Of a stretch of DNA of 30,234 nucleotides, positions 19,181-29,315 are shown in pieces. The stretch is from NCBI GenBank assembly GCA_031835245.1, contig JAVKOQ010000525.1, positions 1-30,234 on the forward strand, written 5' to 3'. Positions within the stretch are counted from its first letter, which is position 1, and every line of letters begins with the position of its first letter. This DNA is from Balamuthia mandrillaris. Taxonomy: Eukaryota > Discosea > Longamoebia > Balamuthiidae. Under the pieces are notes generated by a model. It saw only the letters and a program-made list of their open reading frames with translations. It did no database searches and was not told the DNA's origin. The translations under genes were made by a program, and so were the position numbers.

Positions 19181-22100
19181 TTAGAAGCCGTTCGTCTCTG
19201 CGACTTCCCTCTCTTTTACTTTCTCTTTCTCTTTTCCTTTTTCTTCTTTTTGAGAACGAGACAAAGCGGCCAAAGCGGCGGCTCGACCGGCCGCTCCGCC
19301 TTCGCCTCCTCCGTGGGCCATTCGTATCTTTGCAGCGACATTCCCGAAACGGTCTCTGCTGCTTCTCAGTTTGAGTAACTTTCTCTCCAAATATTGCTTT
19401 TTAAAAGAAGGTTAACAAAGAGAAAATGAGAGAGAGAGAGAGAGAGAGAAAGGTACCTTTCTGTCGTAAAGGCCAACGGCATTGGCATTGAAAAGGGCGA
19501 TGTATTCTTCGTCGTTCTTCTGCACAACCTTCTTGTTGATGCTCTTCATCAACTTGGAATACATTGGCGTCCAAAATTGAACATTCGCTAAAAAGAGAAT
19601 AACGTTGAGAAAAAAAGCAAGGAAAACGAATAAGAAAGCAGAGCTGAAAGGAGGAAAGAATACCTGAGCGTTTAAACTGATTGGAAAAGCGGCTGCGAAT
19701 GGCAACAAAGTGACGAGCGCTCTCCTCCATTACTGCTTTTGCCACCGCTGCGTCCACCACCCTAACATCCTATTTTCTTTCATTAGGGAAACGAGCAATC
19801 AAGGGAAGGGAGCGAATCGTACTCTGGTTTTGAGTTCTTTGAAAGGATCAGTGCGAGATGGTTTCCGATTCATTTCAGCTTTCACTCGCTTTGCGGTATC
19901 ATCTGGGCTGGGTTGCAATAGATCATGCCTTGTTTTTTTTAAGAAGAATAAGTATAAACGTTGTAATAACGGTTAAAACAATGAAGAAAACAAAGAAAGA
20001 AGGAACATACTCATATTCTTCGTCATCATCAGCGAGAGATGGATAGCTCTCATCCCCGCCAGTTCCAATGATGAAACCGCTGATTTGTTCAAGCGTAGAC
20101 TGAAGATCTGTTTGTAGCTTTTGTACGTATTCATCGATGAAGCTTTCGTACATTGATTTTATCTCGTCATAGAACATCGGATACCTTTTTTAAGTTGTTG
20201 ATTTGATTGAAGAAAGCAACAATCAGATAGAGCGGCTAAGGAGAAGGAGAACAAAGAAATTAAAAAAAGAAAAGAGATGACGCAACTGTTTGGCAAACTC
20301 CTTATCGTCCAAGTTATCCGCCACAACAATGAACAAACGTTTCATGATGTAACGAAGACGACCGCAAAATATCTCCAAAAACGGATTATACAGTCTGTCT
20401 ATCTTGTTTCTTGCTATGTCACATGCCGCCCTTTTTTTATTTGTGGGAGTGAGTTTACGTCTTGAAAGAAAGAATGAAAGAAGGAGAAAAGCAAGAAACC
20501 AATCGTAATCAGGATTGGGTTTCATTTCGTCAAGACCAAGAGCGGTGGCGACTTCACTGATGGTGGTAGGAGGAAACTCGATGCTTCGGATGACCGCCTC
20601 GAACTCTCGTTGCAAACGATAATACTGAGCACCTCCGTACAACCTTTCTTCTGCATTTTCAACATATTCCTGTAAAAAAAAAATGAAGAGAAGTGAGATG
20701 AAGAGAAACGGAAAATGCGCAAGCCAGAAAGAGCAAAGGAGAGAAATATAAAACGAGACCTACGGAAAGAAAAGAGAGGAGAAGAAGAGAAGTGAACGAG
20801 AAAAAGAGAAGAAATGACATACATCTAAGAGTTCGAGAGGAATAGTAAGTCCAGGCCATTCAATGTAGCCGGAGGCCTCGCGCTCCTGCTGTAAGGTTTG
20901 TCCATTTTGTATGGGATTGCCTTTGATGGTACCCTTCAAATAGTGCGTTACCGATTGTACCAATTCTGTTGCATTTATTGTTAGTTTTGTTTCTATTAAC
21001 AAAAAGGAAAGATGAAGAAATCAATATGAACGAACCTACAACATAATCGCTCGCTCTTCCACGCAGAGTACGAACACGCATCCCTTCGATGAGAGACTCC
21101 ACTTGCTTCAACTCCTCCTCTATTTCCTTGCACTTCTGGTTTAGAATGGAAAAGGTGGAGGGGATGCTCTCTTTGTACTTCATCAGCAACAGGTTTTCCA
21201 GATAGTTTCTCAAGTTCGGGAAACCGATCTGTTTTTGATATCTTTGTTTTTTTTTTTTTCCAACGATTAAAAAAAGAAGAGAATTATAAAAAGAAGCGAT
21301 AGAAGAGAACGACGAAAAGAAAAGAATGAAGAGAGGATGGAAGGGAAGAAAAGCAAGGAACAAACTTTTCATCAATGCCCAAAGCACGCATTTCTTTAAT
21401 ATCCAACTCGGCCAAGCCGTCTATGGCCTGTACAAACTCACGCCCATCCAGAGAGCGATCAATAGGCAGCTGGAACAGAAAAGGCAGTTTTGGAAGATAT
21501 CCGCTGCCTCTAACATAGTCATTGACGCTTCCAGGATGGGCTTTCAGCTCTTTGAGCCTTGCGTCGAATTTGGTGCCGACGATGACAGTTCTCTCAAGTT
21601 TGGGATCAACGCTCTCCACTAAAAAAGATGGATGAAATGGGTTGTGAATAGCGAAGTAGAAAAACAGTAAAGAAAGAACAGCGAACCAATGGGGCGAGCA
21701 ATGGAAAGATTCCAATCTCGACCAGACTCCTCAAGACAGACAACAACGCGGTTGCGCGGCGCCATCCCCGCTCTGGCCATAGCCCGGATCTTCTCTGCAC
21801 TTTGTTCATTTCCTTGTATGACAAACTGTAATTTGTTTCTGATAAGCTTCTTTCTTTTTGAAGAGTCAAAGAAAAAGAGGAAGAAGAAGAAGAACAAGAA
21901 CAAAGAAGAAGAAGAAGAACAAGAAGAAGAACAAGAACAAGAAGAAGAACAAGAAGAAGAACAAGAACAAGGAGATGATGAAGATGATGAAGAACAAGAG
22001 ACAAGCAGAGAAACGGAAAAAGACAGAAGGAGGCAAAAGAGAGAATAAAAAGTACGCCAGGCATGTCGATGATGGTGAGATTGGCGCAGTACTTGTATTG

Positions 22101-22951
22101 CACACGTAGCATGATGGGCACTTCGTAAAACTCCATTTTGTCTTTGCTGCAATAACGCAGAGTACGACGTTTGATCTCCGCTGGCACTTCCGCCACTGTC
22201 ACCTCTAATCCTTCTCCTTCCTCCGCAAAGTCATCTTTCTCGGGGAGAAATAGACATTTGGGCTGTTCAAAGGATTCGTTGCGCATCATTTGTACGACGA
22301 GAGGACGTCTCGTGATCGTTTGTCCGGTTCCTGCGTTAGTTTGTTGTATAAGTGTTTTGTGTTGAGAGAGCAGAGAGAGACGGAAGAAAGAGGAGAGAGA
22401 TAGAAGAAGCGAGGAGACAGGGGGAGAGAGAAGAGGGAGAGAGGAAAGAGAAGGAGGAGAGGGAGAAGAGGGAAGAGAGAAGAAGGAGAAGAGAGAAGAG
22501 AGAAGAGAGAAGAGAGAAGAGAGAAGAGAGAAGAGAGAAGAGAGAAGAGAGAAGAGAGAAGAAGAGAGCAGAGAGAAGAGAAGAGAGAAGAACAGAGAGG
22601 CCAAATACGAACCGACATAGTTGAATCGAAAGCCAACCAACGCCTCAATGAGTGAGGACTTGCCAGCCGATTGCGTGCCAACCACAATGATCTCTGGTGC
22701 TTCAAAAGTAGTCTCAAAACTTTAGGTCGTATGCCAACCCCAACCAACCAACAAAAAAAATGGATGGATCAATTATTTTGTTAAATAAAAATAAATCAAA
22801 ACATCAAATCAGTTACGCACTCCCTCGCTACGCGCTGCAATTCATTGTAGGCCTCAAAAAGTTCAGAGTTGTTGAACACGATCCTGCTGTAGTCCACTCC
22901 TCCCTCCGAAGCCGCAGAAGGTCCGGACGAGGTTCCGTTGCTCGCCATCAT
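19181..22951 (-). CDS. DRP5/ARC5-type dynamin-related GTPase (14 exons)
   Basis: Minus-strand exons: 22951-22817, 22712-22613, 22330-22056, 21825-21687, 21618-21366, 21241-21036, 20992-20823, 20669-20500, 20430-20287, 20184-20011, 19928-19823, 19769-19664, 19587-19457, 19396-19181; 774 residues, close to the length I recall for plant ARC5 (about 777). GTPase motifs: P-loop GTQSAGKS (57-64), switch-1 Thr in TITRRP, DMPG (167-170), TKFD (232-235). ARC5-like strings include LFEAYNELQRVARE near the N-terminus, ARAGMAPRNRVVVCLEES, RLYGGAQYYRLQREF (~435) and NPFLEIFCGRLRYIMKRL. Plant ARC5/DRP5B acts in chloroplast and peroxisome division; related Dictyostelium proteins act in cytokinesis, the more likely role here. 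No PH or GED domain is obvious; the tail is Lys/Glu-rich. Several acceptors are A-rich (AAAAAG). The start is the first of two adjacent ATGs. Confidence 0.93.
19428..19449. repeat. (GA)n microsatellite in dynamin intron 13
   Basis: GA tract on the plus strand, hence (CT)n in the dynamin pre-mRNA, immediately after the donor of exon 13. Confidence 0.9.
22485..22562. repeat. 7-bp (GAGAGAA)n tandem repeat in dynamin intron 2
   Basis: About ten near-perfect heptamers within a 282-nt intron (22331-22612) that is otherwise also purine-rich on the plus strand. The sense strand is pure pyrimidine. Confidence 0.9.
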
Positions 22952-23425
22952 TATTTTTTCTTTCTTTCTTTCGTTGCAACAAAACAAAAAATTTCAACTT
23001 TTTCTTTTTCTATTTTTTTTTCGTTGCTTTGTCGACATAAATCACGAAGTTTCCTGTCGACATGTAGATGTCATCATATAGGTCACAAAAGGAGCTCGAA
23101 TGGATGTCGATTTGTGAAGTTTAGTGAGTGGGGTACACGTCATCGTTGCAGCACAAAGGTAGCAACAGTAAAGGTCAACTTGTGAATCGGAGGTGTAGGA
23201 GGGGACCAATGCTTCTGCTCGTTGTGGGGTTTTGAGCACAAAGTGACAACATATTGAGCACCCATTGTTCTCGATTCTATTCCTCCCAAAAGAAAAAGAA
23301 AGCAAAGAGATCCCCTCTCTCTCTCTCTCTCCTCATCTTCATCTTTCTCCCTCCTTCCTCCCTCACCATCGTCCCTTTCTCTCTCTCTCTCTCTCTCTCT
23401 TCTGTCGTTCTCTCTCTTTTTAAAA
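22952..23425. promoter_or_regulatory. divergent dynamin / VPS9 intergenic region
   Basis: 474 bases between divergent genes. It contains two GTCGACAT boxes 25 bp apart (23031-23038 and 23056-23063), a related ATGTCGAT at 23104-23111 followed by TTGTGAAGTTT, and (CT)n tracts at 23322-23332 and 23380-23400 just before the VPS9 ATG. No ORF of note. Confidence 0.6.
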
Positions 23426-25884
23426 ATGCAAAGTTTTTGGGACTACGAAGTGAAACACAACCAGCTGCTCAAGGCCCTCAAAAGCAAGCACTCCGCCCCG
23501 CTCATCGAGACCTTGGCCAAGGAGGGCGCCTTCTTCCTCGTCCCTCAGTCCGTCTCGCTTTCGTTGCACCAACCACCACAACCACCACAACCGGGAGGAG
23601 GAGGAACGAGCGCCCACCACGAGCTGACCGCCCTGCTGGACGCTCACACCATCTTCCTCAACCCCAGCGACGACTCGCAGTTCATCTCGATGAGCGGCAC
23701 GCGGGGGCTCTTCCTCAGGGACCGCGCCTTGCTCTACGTGGTCTCCTCCGTGCCGGAGAGCTTCAACCCGCTGGTCGACGTGTCCACCCTCTTCGCCTCC
23801 CCTTCTTTCAGGTGAGCTCCACCACGCCTTTATGTTTGGTTTTTATTTGTTGTTTGTTTCTCAGCCTCCTCCCTCTCTATCATTTTATTTTTATTTTTAT
23901 TTTTATTTGTTTTAATATTATATTTTTTTAAAACATTTTATTACATTTGTTTATTTTTATTTTCTGTTTATTTTTATTTTTATTTTATTTTTATTTTTAT
24001 TTTATTATTATTTTTATTGTTTTTTCTATTTTTTATTTATTTTAATCTTTTATTTTATATTATTATTATTTTTCTATTTTTCTATTTTTTTTCATATTTA
24101 AAAATTTTTTATTTTTTTTTAAAAATTGTTTTCTCTATTTGTTTTTTGCTCTCTTTTTTTCTGTTTTGTTTTCATTTTTTTTTTCTTGTTTCGGGATTTT
24201 TTTTTAAAAAAAATGAAAACTAACACCTGCTCTGATCCTTTTGAAAACTATCAGGGATGACTTCAAACGGTTCGACGTGAACAGCGCGCGCCCGATCGTC
24301 ATCCTTAGGGAGGGAAAGCTGCAGGTGGCGCAGATCTTGGTCTCCGTCATTCTCATCTCCGAGCCGATCAGCAACATAACGCCGGCGACTGCTCCTCTTC
24401 CTTTCCCACGCGGCACTCAAAGCGCTTCCAAGCCCGTTTCCTCTTCTTCTTCCTCGCCTTCTTTGTCCTCTTCTCCTGCTTCTGTTGCGGTCGTTGATAC
24501 CAGCAAACCTGTCGACGCGTACGTCTCCTTCTGCTTTCTGCTTTCTCCTCTTTTCTCGGCTTTTCTCACCGTACCCAATTCAAAGCATGGCAACGAGGGA
24601 ATCTCGTTCCATCTTCAACTTTCTCAAGACGCCTTCCTCTCCCGCTCTCGGTCGCTCTCCTTTGTTCCCGGACTCTCCTTCTCTTTCTCGTCCTCCTTCC
24701 TCCAAATCCTCTTCCGAAGAAACCTCTTCAACTACTGTAGCTATAGCAGATAGCATTCCTGTTGTCTCTCCAGCATCCCTCAAGAAAAGCATTCAACTCT
24801 TCTTCACCAAGTTAAAACACCCAGCAGCAGCCGACGTTCTAAAACGCTTAAAACAATTCACTACCGCTTTTCGGTCTTTTATCGCTCGCCAGAGTTCTTC
24901 ATCATCTTCTGCTTATCCTCCTCCTTCAAGACAAGGACAAGCCATCGCTCGATTTTTGGCAGAGACGAGGAACATCATCGCAGCTCATCCGTTGTGGAGG
25001 GATGCCACTGCAGAGGAGATTGAGGGTGTGGTGGAAGGATTGGAGAAGTACATCACCACAAAACTTTTTTCATGGTATTTTTTCTTCGCTTATGCTCTTT
25101 TGTCTTGGCCTAATATTTCTCTCAAAATAAGTATATTCGATGGAAATGAAGGAGACAAAGAAAAGGATGCACGCATCCATAGACACATACGAAGACTCCG
25201 CACGTTTGTCACGCATGAACACCTCGACATCGCGCCAGCTTTTGTCAATCATCCTTCTATTACGCTCGCTATTTCTGGTGAAGTGCTTCTTCTTCTTCAC
25301 TTCCATATGTATGATTTCTCACCTTTGTATTTTGTTTGTATTTCTTGTTTAGAACTACAAAAGGTGAACGACTTCAAGTCACCGCGAGATAAGCTCGTTT
25401 GTGTCTTAAACTGTTGCAAAGTAATATTCAACGTTCTCAAAAACGCGTCACCTGATAAAGCTCCTGCTGGCGCTGATGATGTACCTTCTTTATCACTTTT
25501 GCTATCTTCCATTTTTTCCTTCGTTGAAATAACGTTTTTTTTTTTGTTGTGCAGTTTTTGCCATTAATGATTTATGTCGTGCTTCAAGCCAATCCTTATA
25601 GCCTACACTCCAATCTTCAGTTGCGTTTTCGTATCTTTCTGTTCTTTTTTTTCTATATTTTAATCATCGCCCATTTCTGTTATTGTAGATATATTCAGCA
25701 CTTTCGTAACGCAGATAAACTGAGCGGAGAACCGAGTTACTTTCTTGTTCGTATCTTACTCTTGTTTTTTCTGTTACCGAAGCGATAACGATAAAAACAA
25801 AGACAAACCTCTTCTCAGCCACCTCCTTTCTTAGCACAATGGGTCCAGGGCAACTATCTATAAACGCTGATGACTTTGAACGGT

Positions 25885-25928
<44 letters not shown>

Positions 25929-26979
25929 CTCTTCTTGAATTCTCACCATTCTGATAAAAACCTACAGAAACATGCAAAAAGCAATCGAGGAAGATGAGCG
26001 AGCGGCAGCAGTTGCGAAAGCTCAAGAAACAAAACCAAATTATAATAACAACATTCAGAACTTTTTGGAAGAAGAGCAACCAAACCAAATGGATCGAAGT
26101 TCAACAGTCTTAACGCCCTCAAGAGAAGGAGAAAGCGAACCATCAACAGCACAAATCAATAACAGCAACAAAAATGTACAAAACCAAAACGTAACTGCCT
26201 CTTCTGAAAGTGATGACATGCTTAGCTTGACCACCGACGAAGAAACGGATGGAGAGGACCTAACCGCTTATTCCATCATCGAGGAAGACATTAGAATGGT
26301 TGCCCTTCCATTTCTTGTCTCTTTTTCTCTTTTCGCTCTCTCTTTTTTCGTTTTCTTTTCCTATTTTCGTTTCCTCTTTTCTTCCTCGTTGGCACCTTGT
26401 TGAAGTCGCTTTCTTTATTTCATTTTTTTCCTGTGGCAGATACGCGATGCTGGAAGTCGTCGTCAAAGGAATGAAGATCGTAAGTCTTCCTTATGTCCTT
26501 CTTCTTCTTCTGGTCTGGACTTTATGTATTCCTGCGTGGATGACCTCCGCCTCAAAGACATTCCATTGTTGCTTGCCGGTAAAACACCTTTTTTGTTGTG
26601 TTCTTTTCTTTATGTTTTCAGACAAACTAAAGCAAACAAAAAAAAAGCCTACAAGCAACTCGCAGTGGAGAACGCTCAACTTCGTCAGATACTCAAAGCC
26701 AAAGACATTCCGTTCGCTTCTCCTTCTCCTTCCGAAATGTCTCAACAACCATCAGACTACTATACTTCTTCCGACCCAGCAACAACAACCAACCTTCAAC
26801 AAGGCACAAACAACAACAACAACAATTGTCCCTCGCCTTCGTCTGCTTCCTATCCCTCCATGCCGTTCATACCATCTCCCTCGTCATCCGGCATTGTGCC
26901 TCGAAGAACCAGACGCAACAGCACTCATCGCCGCACCAAGTCCGAGTCCTTGGTGGACAGTTTTATGAGCTTCTTCTAA
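23426..26979 (+). CDS. VPS9-domain Rab5-type GEF, Varp/Rabex-like (11 exons)
   Basis: Exons: 23426-23811, 24255-24518, 24586-25074, 25132-25277, 25353-25480, 25555-25619, 25689-25746, 25803-25882, 25968-26298, 26440-26578, 26648-26979; about 805 residues. The last exon could start at 26633. VPS9 domains load GTP on Rab5/Rab21-family GTPases on endosomes. The domain (about residues 330-560) is clear: HPLWRDATAEEIEGVVEGLE, KSPRDKLVCVLNCCKVIFNV, GADDFLPLMIYVVLQANP, LHSNLQYIQHFRNA, SGEPSYFLTNLFSATSFL; the Asp of GADDF and the Tyr of SYF match the residues important for exchange in Rabex-5. The N-terminus (KHSAPLIETLAKEGAFFLVP) resembles that of Varp/ANKRD27, but no ankyrin repeats follow. The C-terminus is Asn/Gln/Ser/Thr-rich, with a short helical segment (AYKQLAVENAQLRQILKAK). 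Intron 1 is unusually long and AT-rich. Confidence 0.93.
23812..24254 (+). other. AT-rich low-complexity intron 1 of the VPS9 gene
   Basis: 443-nt intron made mostly of T with short A runs (TTTTTATTTTTA-type repeats), far more AT-rich than the other introns here. It starts with GTGAGC, the only donor in the window with the GTRAG form. Confidence 0.85.
25885..25924. repeat. (CT)n microsatellite in VPS9 intron 8
   Basis: CT tract in the intron 25883-25967, in the sense orientation. Confidence 0.95.
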
Positions 26980-27285
26980 TAACAGATAATCTGCTTCGTC
27001 TTCTATCTTCCTTCGAGGTGTTTGCTCAAGCTTTGAGTGCTTCTTTGCAACAAAAGGAGTAGGTTTTATATGTAGTTCCCCGCGGTGAAGGAAGAGGTTG
27101 AAGGGCAACGACGGAGCGAAAAGTGCGGTCGCCTGGTTTCCATTGTGTTGGTATTTTCAGACGTCTGTTGGAAAGTTAAGAGAGAAAAAACCAACGAAGG
27201 AACTGCAACGGTTGAGAGACCATCCCCAACAACGTCTGATTGAAAAAAGCGATGAATTGGCAAAAAAGAGGAAAAAAAAAACTTT
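26980..27285. other. convergent intergenic region, VPS9 / IDH
   Basis: 306 bases between two gene 3' ends. Stop-free plus-strand stretches at about 26984-27062 (reading LLRLLSSFEVFAQALSASL) and 27161-27289 (charged, Lys-rich) look somewhat coding-like. They could be an alternative 3' end of the VPS9 gene, but no splice pair from exon 11 is convincing. Confidence 0.4.
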
Positions 27286-29026
27286 TTAGAGTGTTTCGAC
27301 AGTGAGATGCTTGATCCTGTCGCAAACGGCTTGCGTGTACTGAGAGCACGTGGCTGTTCCTCCCAAGTCTCCCGTTACGGTCTTTGTGTATTGAAAAAAA
27401 AAAGAATGTATCAGAGAAAGTAGAATATAAAAACAAAACTCAACAACACGAACAAAACAACGTTACCTTTCCCTCACGAATAACTCCCAAGCAAGCCTTC
27501 TCAATCAGATTAGCATGGCTTGGCAGTCGCATGTGCCTCAGCATCATGACCGCGCTCAACAGCAGGGCCGTTGGGTTGGCCAAGTCCTTGCCGGCAATGT
27601 CCGGCGCGGTGCCGTGCACGCTCTCAAAGATGGCTGTATCGGTGCCGATGTTGCCGCTGGGGGTGAGGCCCAGGCCGCCCACGAGTCCTGCGCAGAGGTC
27701 GCTCACGATGTCGCCATAGAGGTTGGGCAGGACGAGCACCTCAAAGGCGGAGGGGTCAGCGGTCAGCTGCAGCATGACTTTGTCCAAGGAGACGGCCTCG
27801 TACTTGACGAGGGGGAAGCTGCAGGAAACTTGCTTGCAGGTGTTCTTGAAGAGACCGTCTGACAATCGCCTATTATAAGAAAAAGAGAATGAGAAAAGGA
27901 CATGTGAGAAAGGGGAAGAAAGAGAAGAAAGAAAAAAAAAAGGAAGGAAAAAAAGTACATGACGGAGGCCTTGTGAACTGCTGACACTTTCGACTTTTTG
28001 TTGATCTCGGCATACTCAAAGGCATATCTGGCAACTCTCTTAGAGGCCTGACGAGTGATCAACTTAATGCTCTGCACTACTCCTGGTACCAACTGCGCAT
28101 GGGTTGAGCAGTTGTTGAAAAAAGAAAAGTCGAAGCATAAGAAAGCGAGCAACATAAAAAAGTTTTTTTCAAAAAAAAGATAGAAAGAAAGAAAGCAAAG
28201 AACGAGGAAACGGAAAGAAAAAAGAAGTGAAAGCAAACCATGAACATAATAAACGATACACAAAAACGACAAACGAAGCAAAGAAAGAGACGAAGACAAA
28301 GGAGAGAAAAAAGAAACAAAGACAAGCAACAAAAGAAACGACAAGAAAAAAAGAAAGCAAAAAAAGAAACGAACCTCGTGCTCAATGCCTGAGTACTCTC
28401 CCTCGGTGTTCTCTCGGATGACCGTCAGGTCCACGTTGCTGTAGCCCGTCTGAATGCCGGGGATGCTCTTCACCGGCCTCACGTTGGCAAAGAGGCTGAA
28501 CTCCTTGCGGAGGGCCAGGTTCAAGGAGACGTGGCCCTTGCCGATGGGGGTGGCCAGGGGACCCTTCAGCGCCAGCTTGTTCTTGTTGACGGAGCGCTTG
28601 ACCTCCGGACCCAAGGGGTCCTGCGGGGACTGGGCCACCACCTTGACCTCCTCCCACTCGATGGGGACCTGGGCGGTGGCAAAGATCTGCTTCACGGCGG
28701 CTGAGATCTCTGGGCCGATGCCGTCGCCGGGGATCAGGGTCACCGTGCGTTTGGTTTTGCTGTCCTTTTCTTCCTATTGATTGTTTTTTTTGTGTGATTG
28801 AAAAAAAGAGAGAGAGAGTGAGAAAAAGAAAAGAGAGAGAGAGAGAGAGAGAAAGAAAGAAATGCAGTACGGAGATTTGAGTGGTTTGAGCAAAGCCGCG
28901 ACGAGGGTGGAGGAGGGAGAAGGAGGCCGAGGAGCGGGCGCTGCTTCGCGCGAAAGCGGCGCTAGCACCACCACCACCGCGAAGAAGATGTTGGCTTCCG
29001 CCTCGCAAACCGTTCATAAGCGACAT
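27286..29026 (-). CDS. NAD-dependent isocitrate dehydrogenase, catalytic (alpha-type) subunit (5 exons)
   Basis: Exons 29026-28871, 28773-28375, 28092-27959, 27869-27467, 27381-27286; 395 residues. The enzyme oxidatively decarboxylates isocitrate to 2-oxoglutarate in the TCA cycle. The first ~50 residues are Arg/Ser/Gly-rich without acids ([20 protein letters not shown]), a mitochondrial presequence. Core motifs: [33 protein letters not shown] (isocitrate-binding Arg and catalytic Tyr region), [35 protein letters not shown] (catalytic Lys), [19 protein letters not shown] (metal-binding Asp), [33 protein letters not shown] followed by VVQSIKLIT matches the IDH3-alpha type rather than the regulatory beta/gamma type. 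The alpha subunit normally works with a regulatory partner not seen in this window. Intron 1 holds a (GA)n tract. Confidence 0.95.
28808..28852. repeat. (GA)n microsatellite in IDH intron 1
   Basis: Interrupted GA tract on the plus strand, (CT)n in the sense orientation of the IDH gene, within the intron 28774-28870. Confidence 0.9.
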
Positions 29027-29315
29027 TTTCTATTTATTTTTTTTGAAAAAAAAAAAGGGGGGGTTGTGTTGCAACGGAGCAAGAAGGAGGAACCAATCAA
29101 TCAATCAATCACCAAACGAAATAAAAATGAATGGCCTTTCTTTTTTGTCTTTTTTTCTTTTTGTCAATAAAATCCCACATTTTTCGCATTCCAACATGCT
29201 GACGTAACACAGGATGACCTCATCCAAATTCCAGTCATTCCTGTGTGATGATGTCAGAGGAGTAGCATTGAAACCAACCTATTAGATCATTTCTGTTTCT
29301 TTGGTAAAGCTTTTG
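29027..29315. promoter_or_regulatory. divergent IDH / F-box intergenic region
   Basis: 289 bases. A CCAATCAA box starts an (AATC)4 run at 29094-29112. An imperfect inverted repeat spans 29200-29256, with arms TGACGTAACACAGGA and TCCTGTGTGATGATGTCA; its left arm begins with the CRE/TGA-type bZIP half-site TGACGT. Confidence 0.5.

Noticed and set aside
26462-26524. Intron beginning GTAAGT in the VPS9 gene near 26478
   Set aside because: No AG acceptor lies before the next coding segment, and reading straight through stays in frame, so it is exon.
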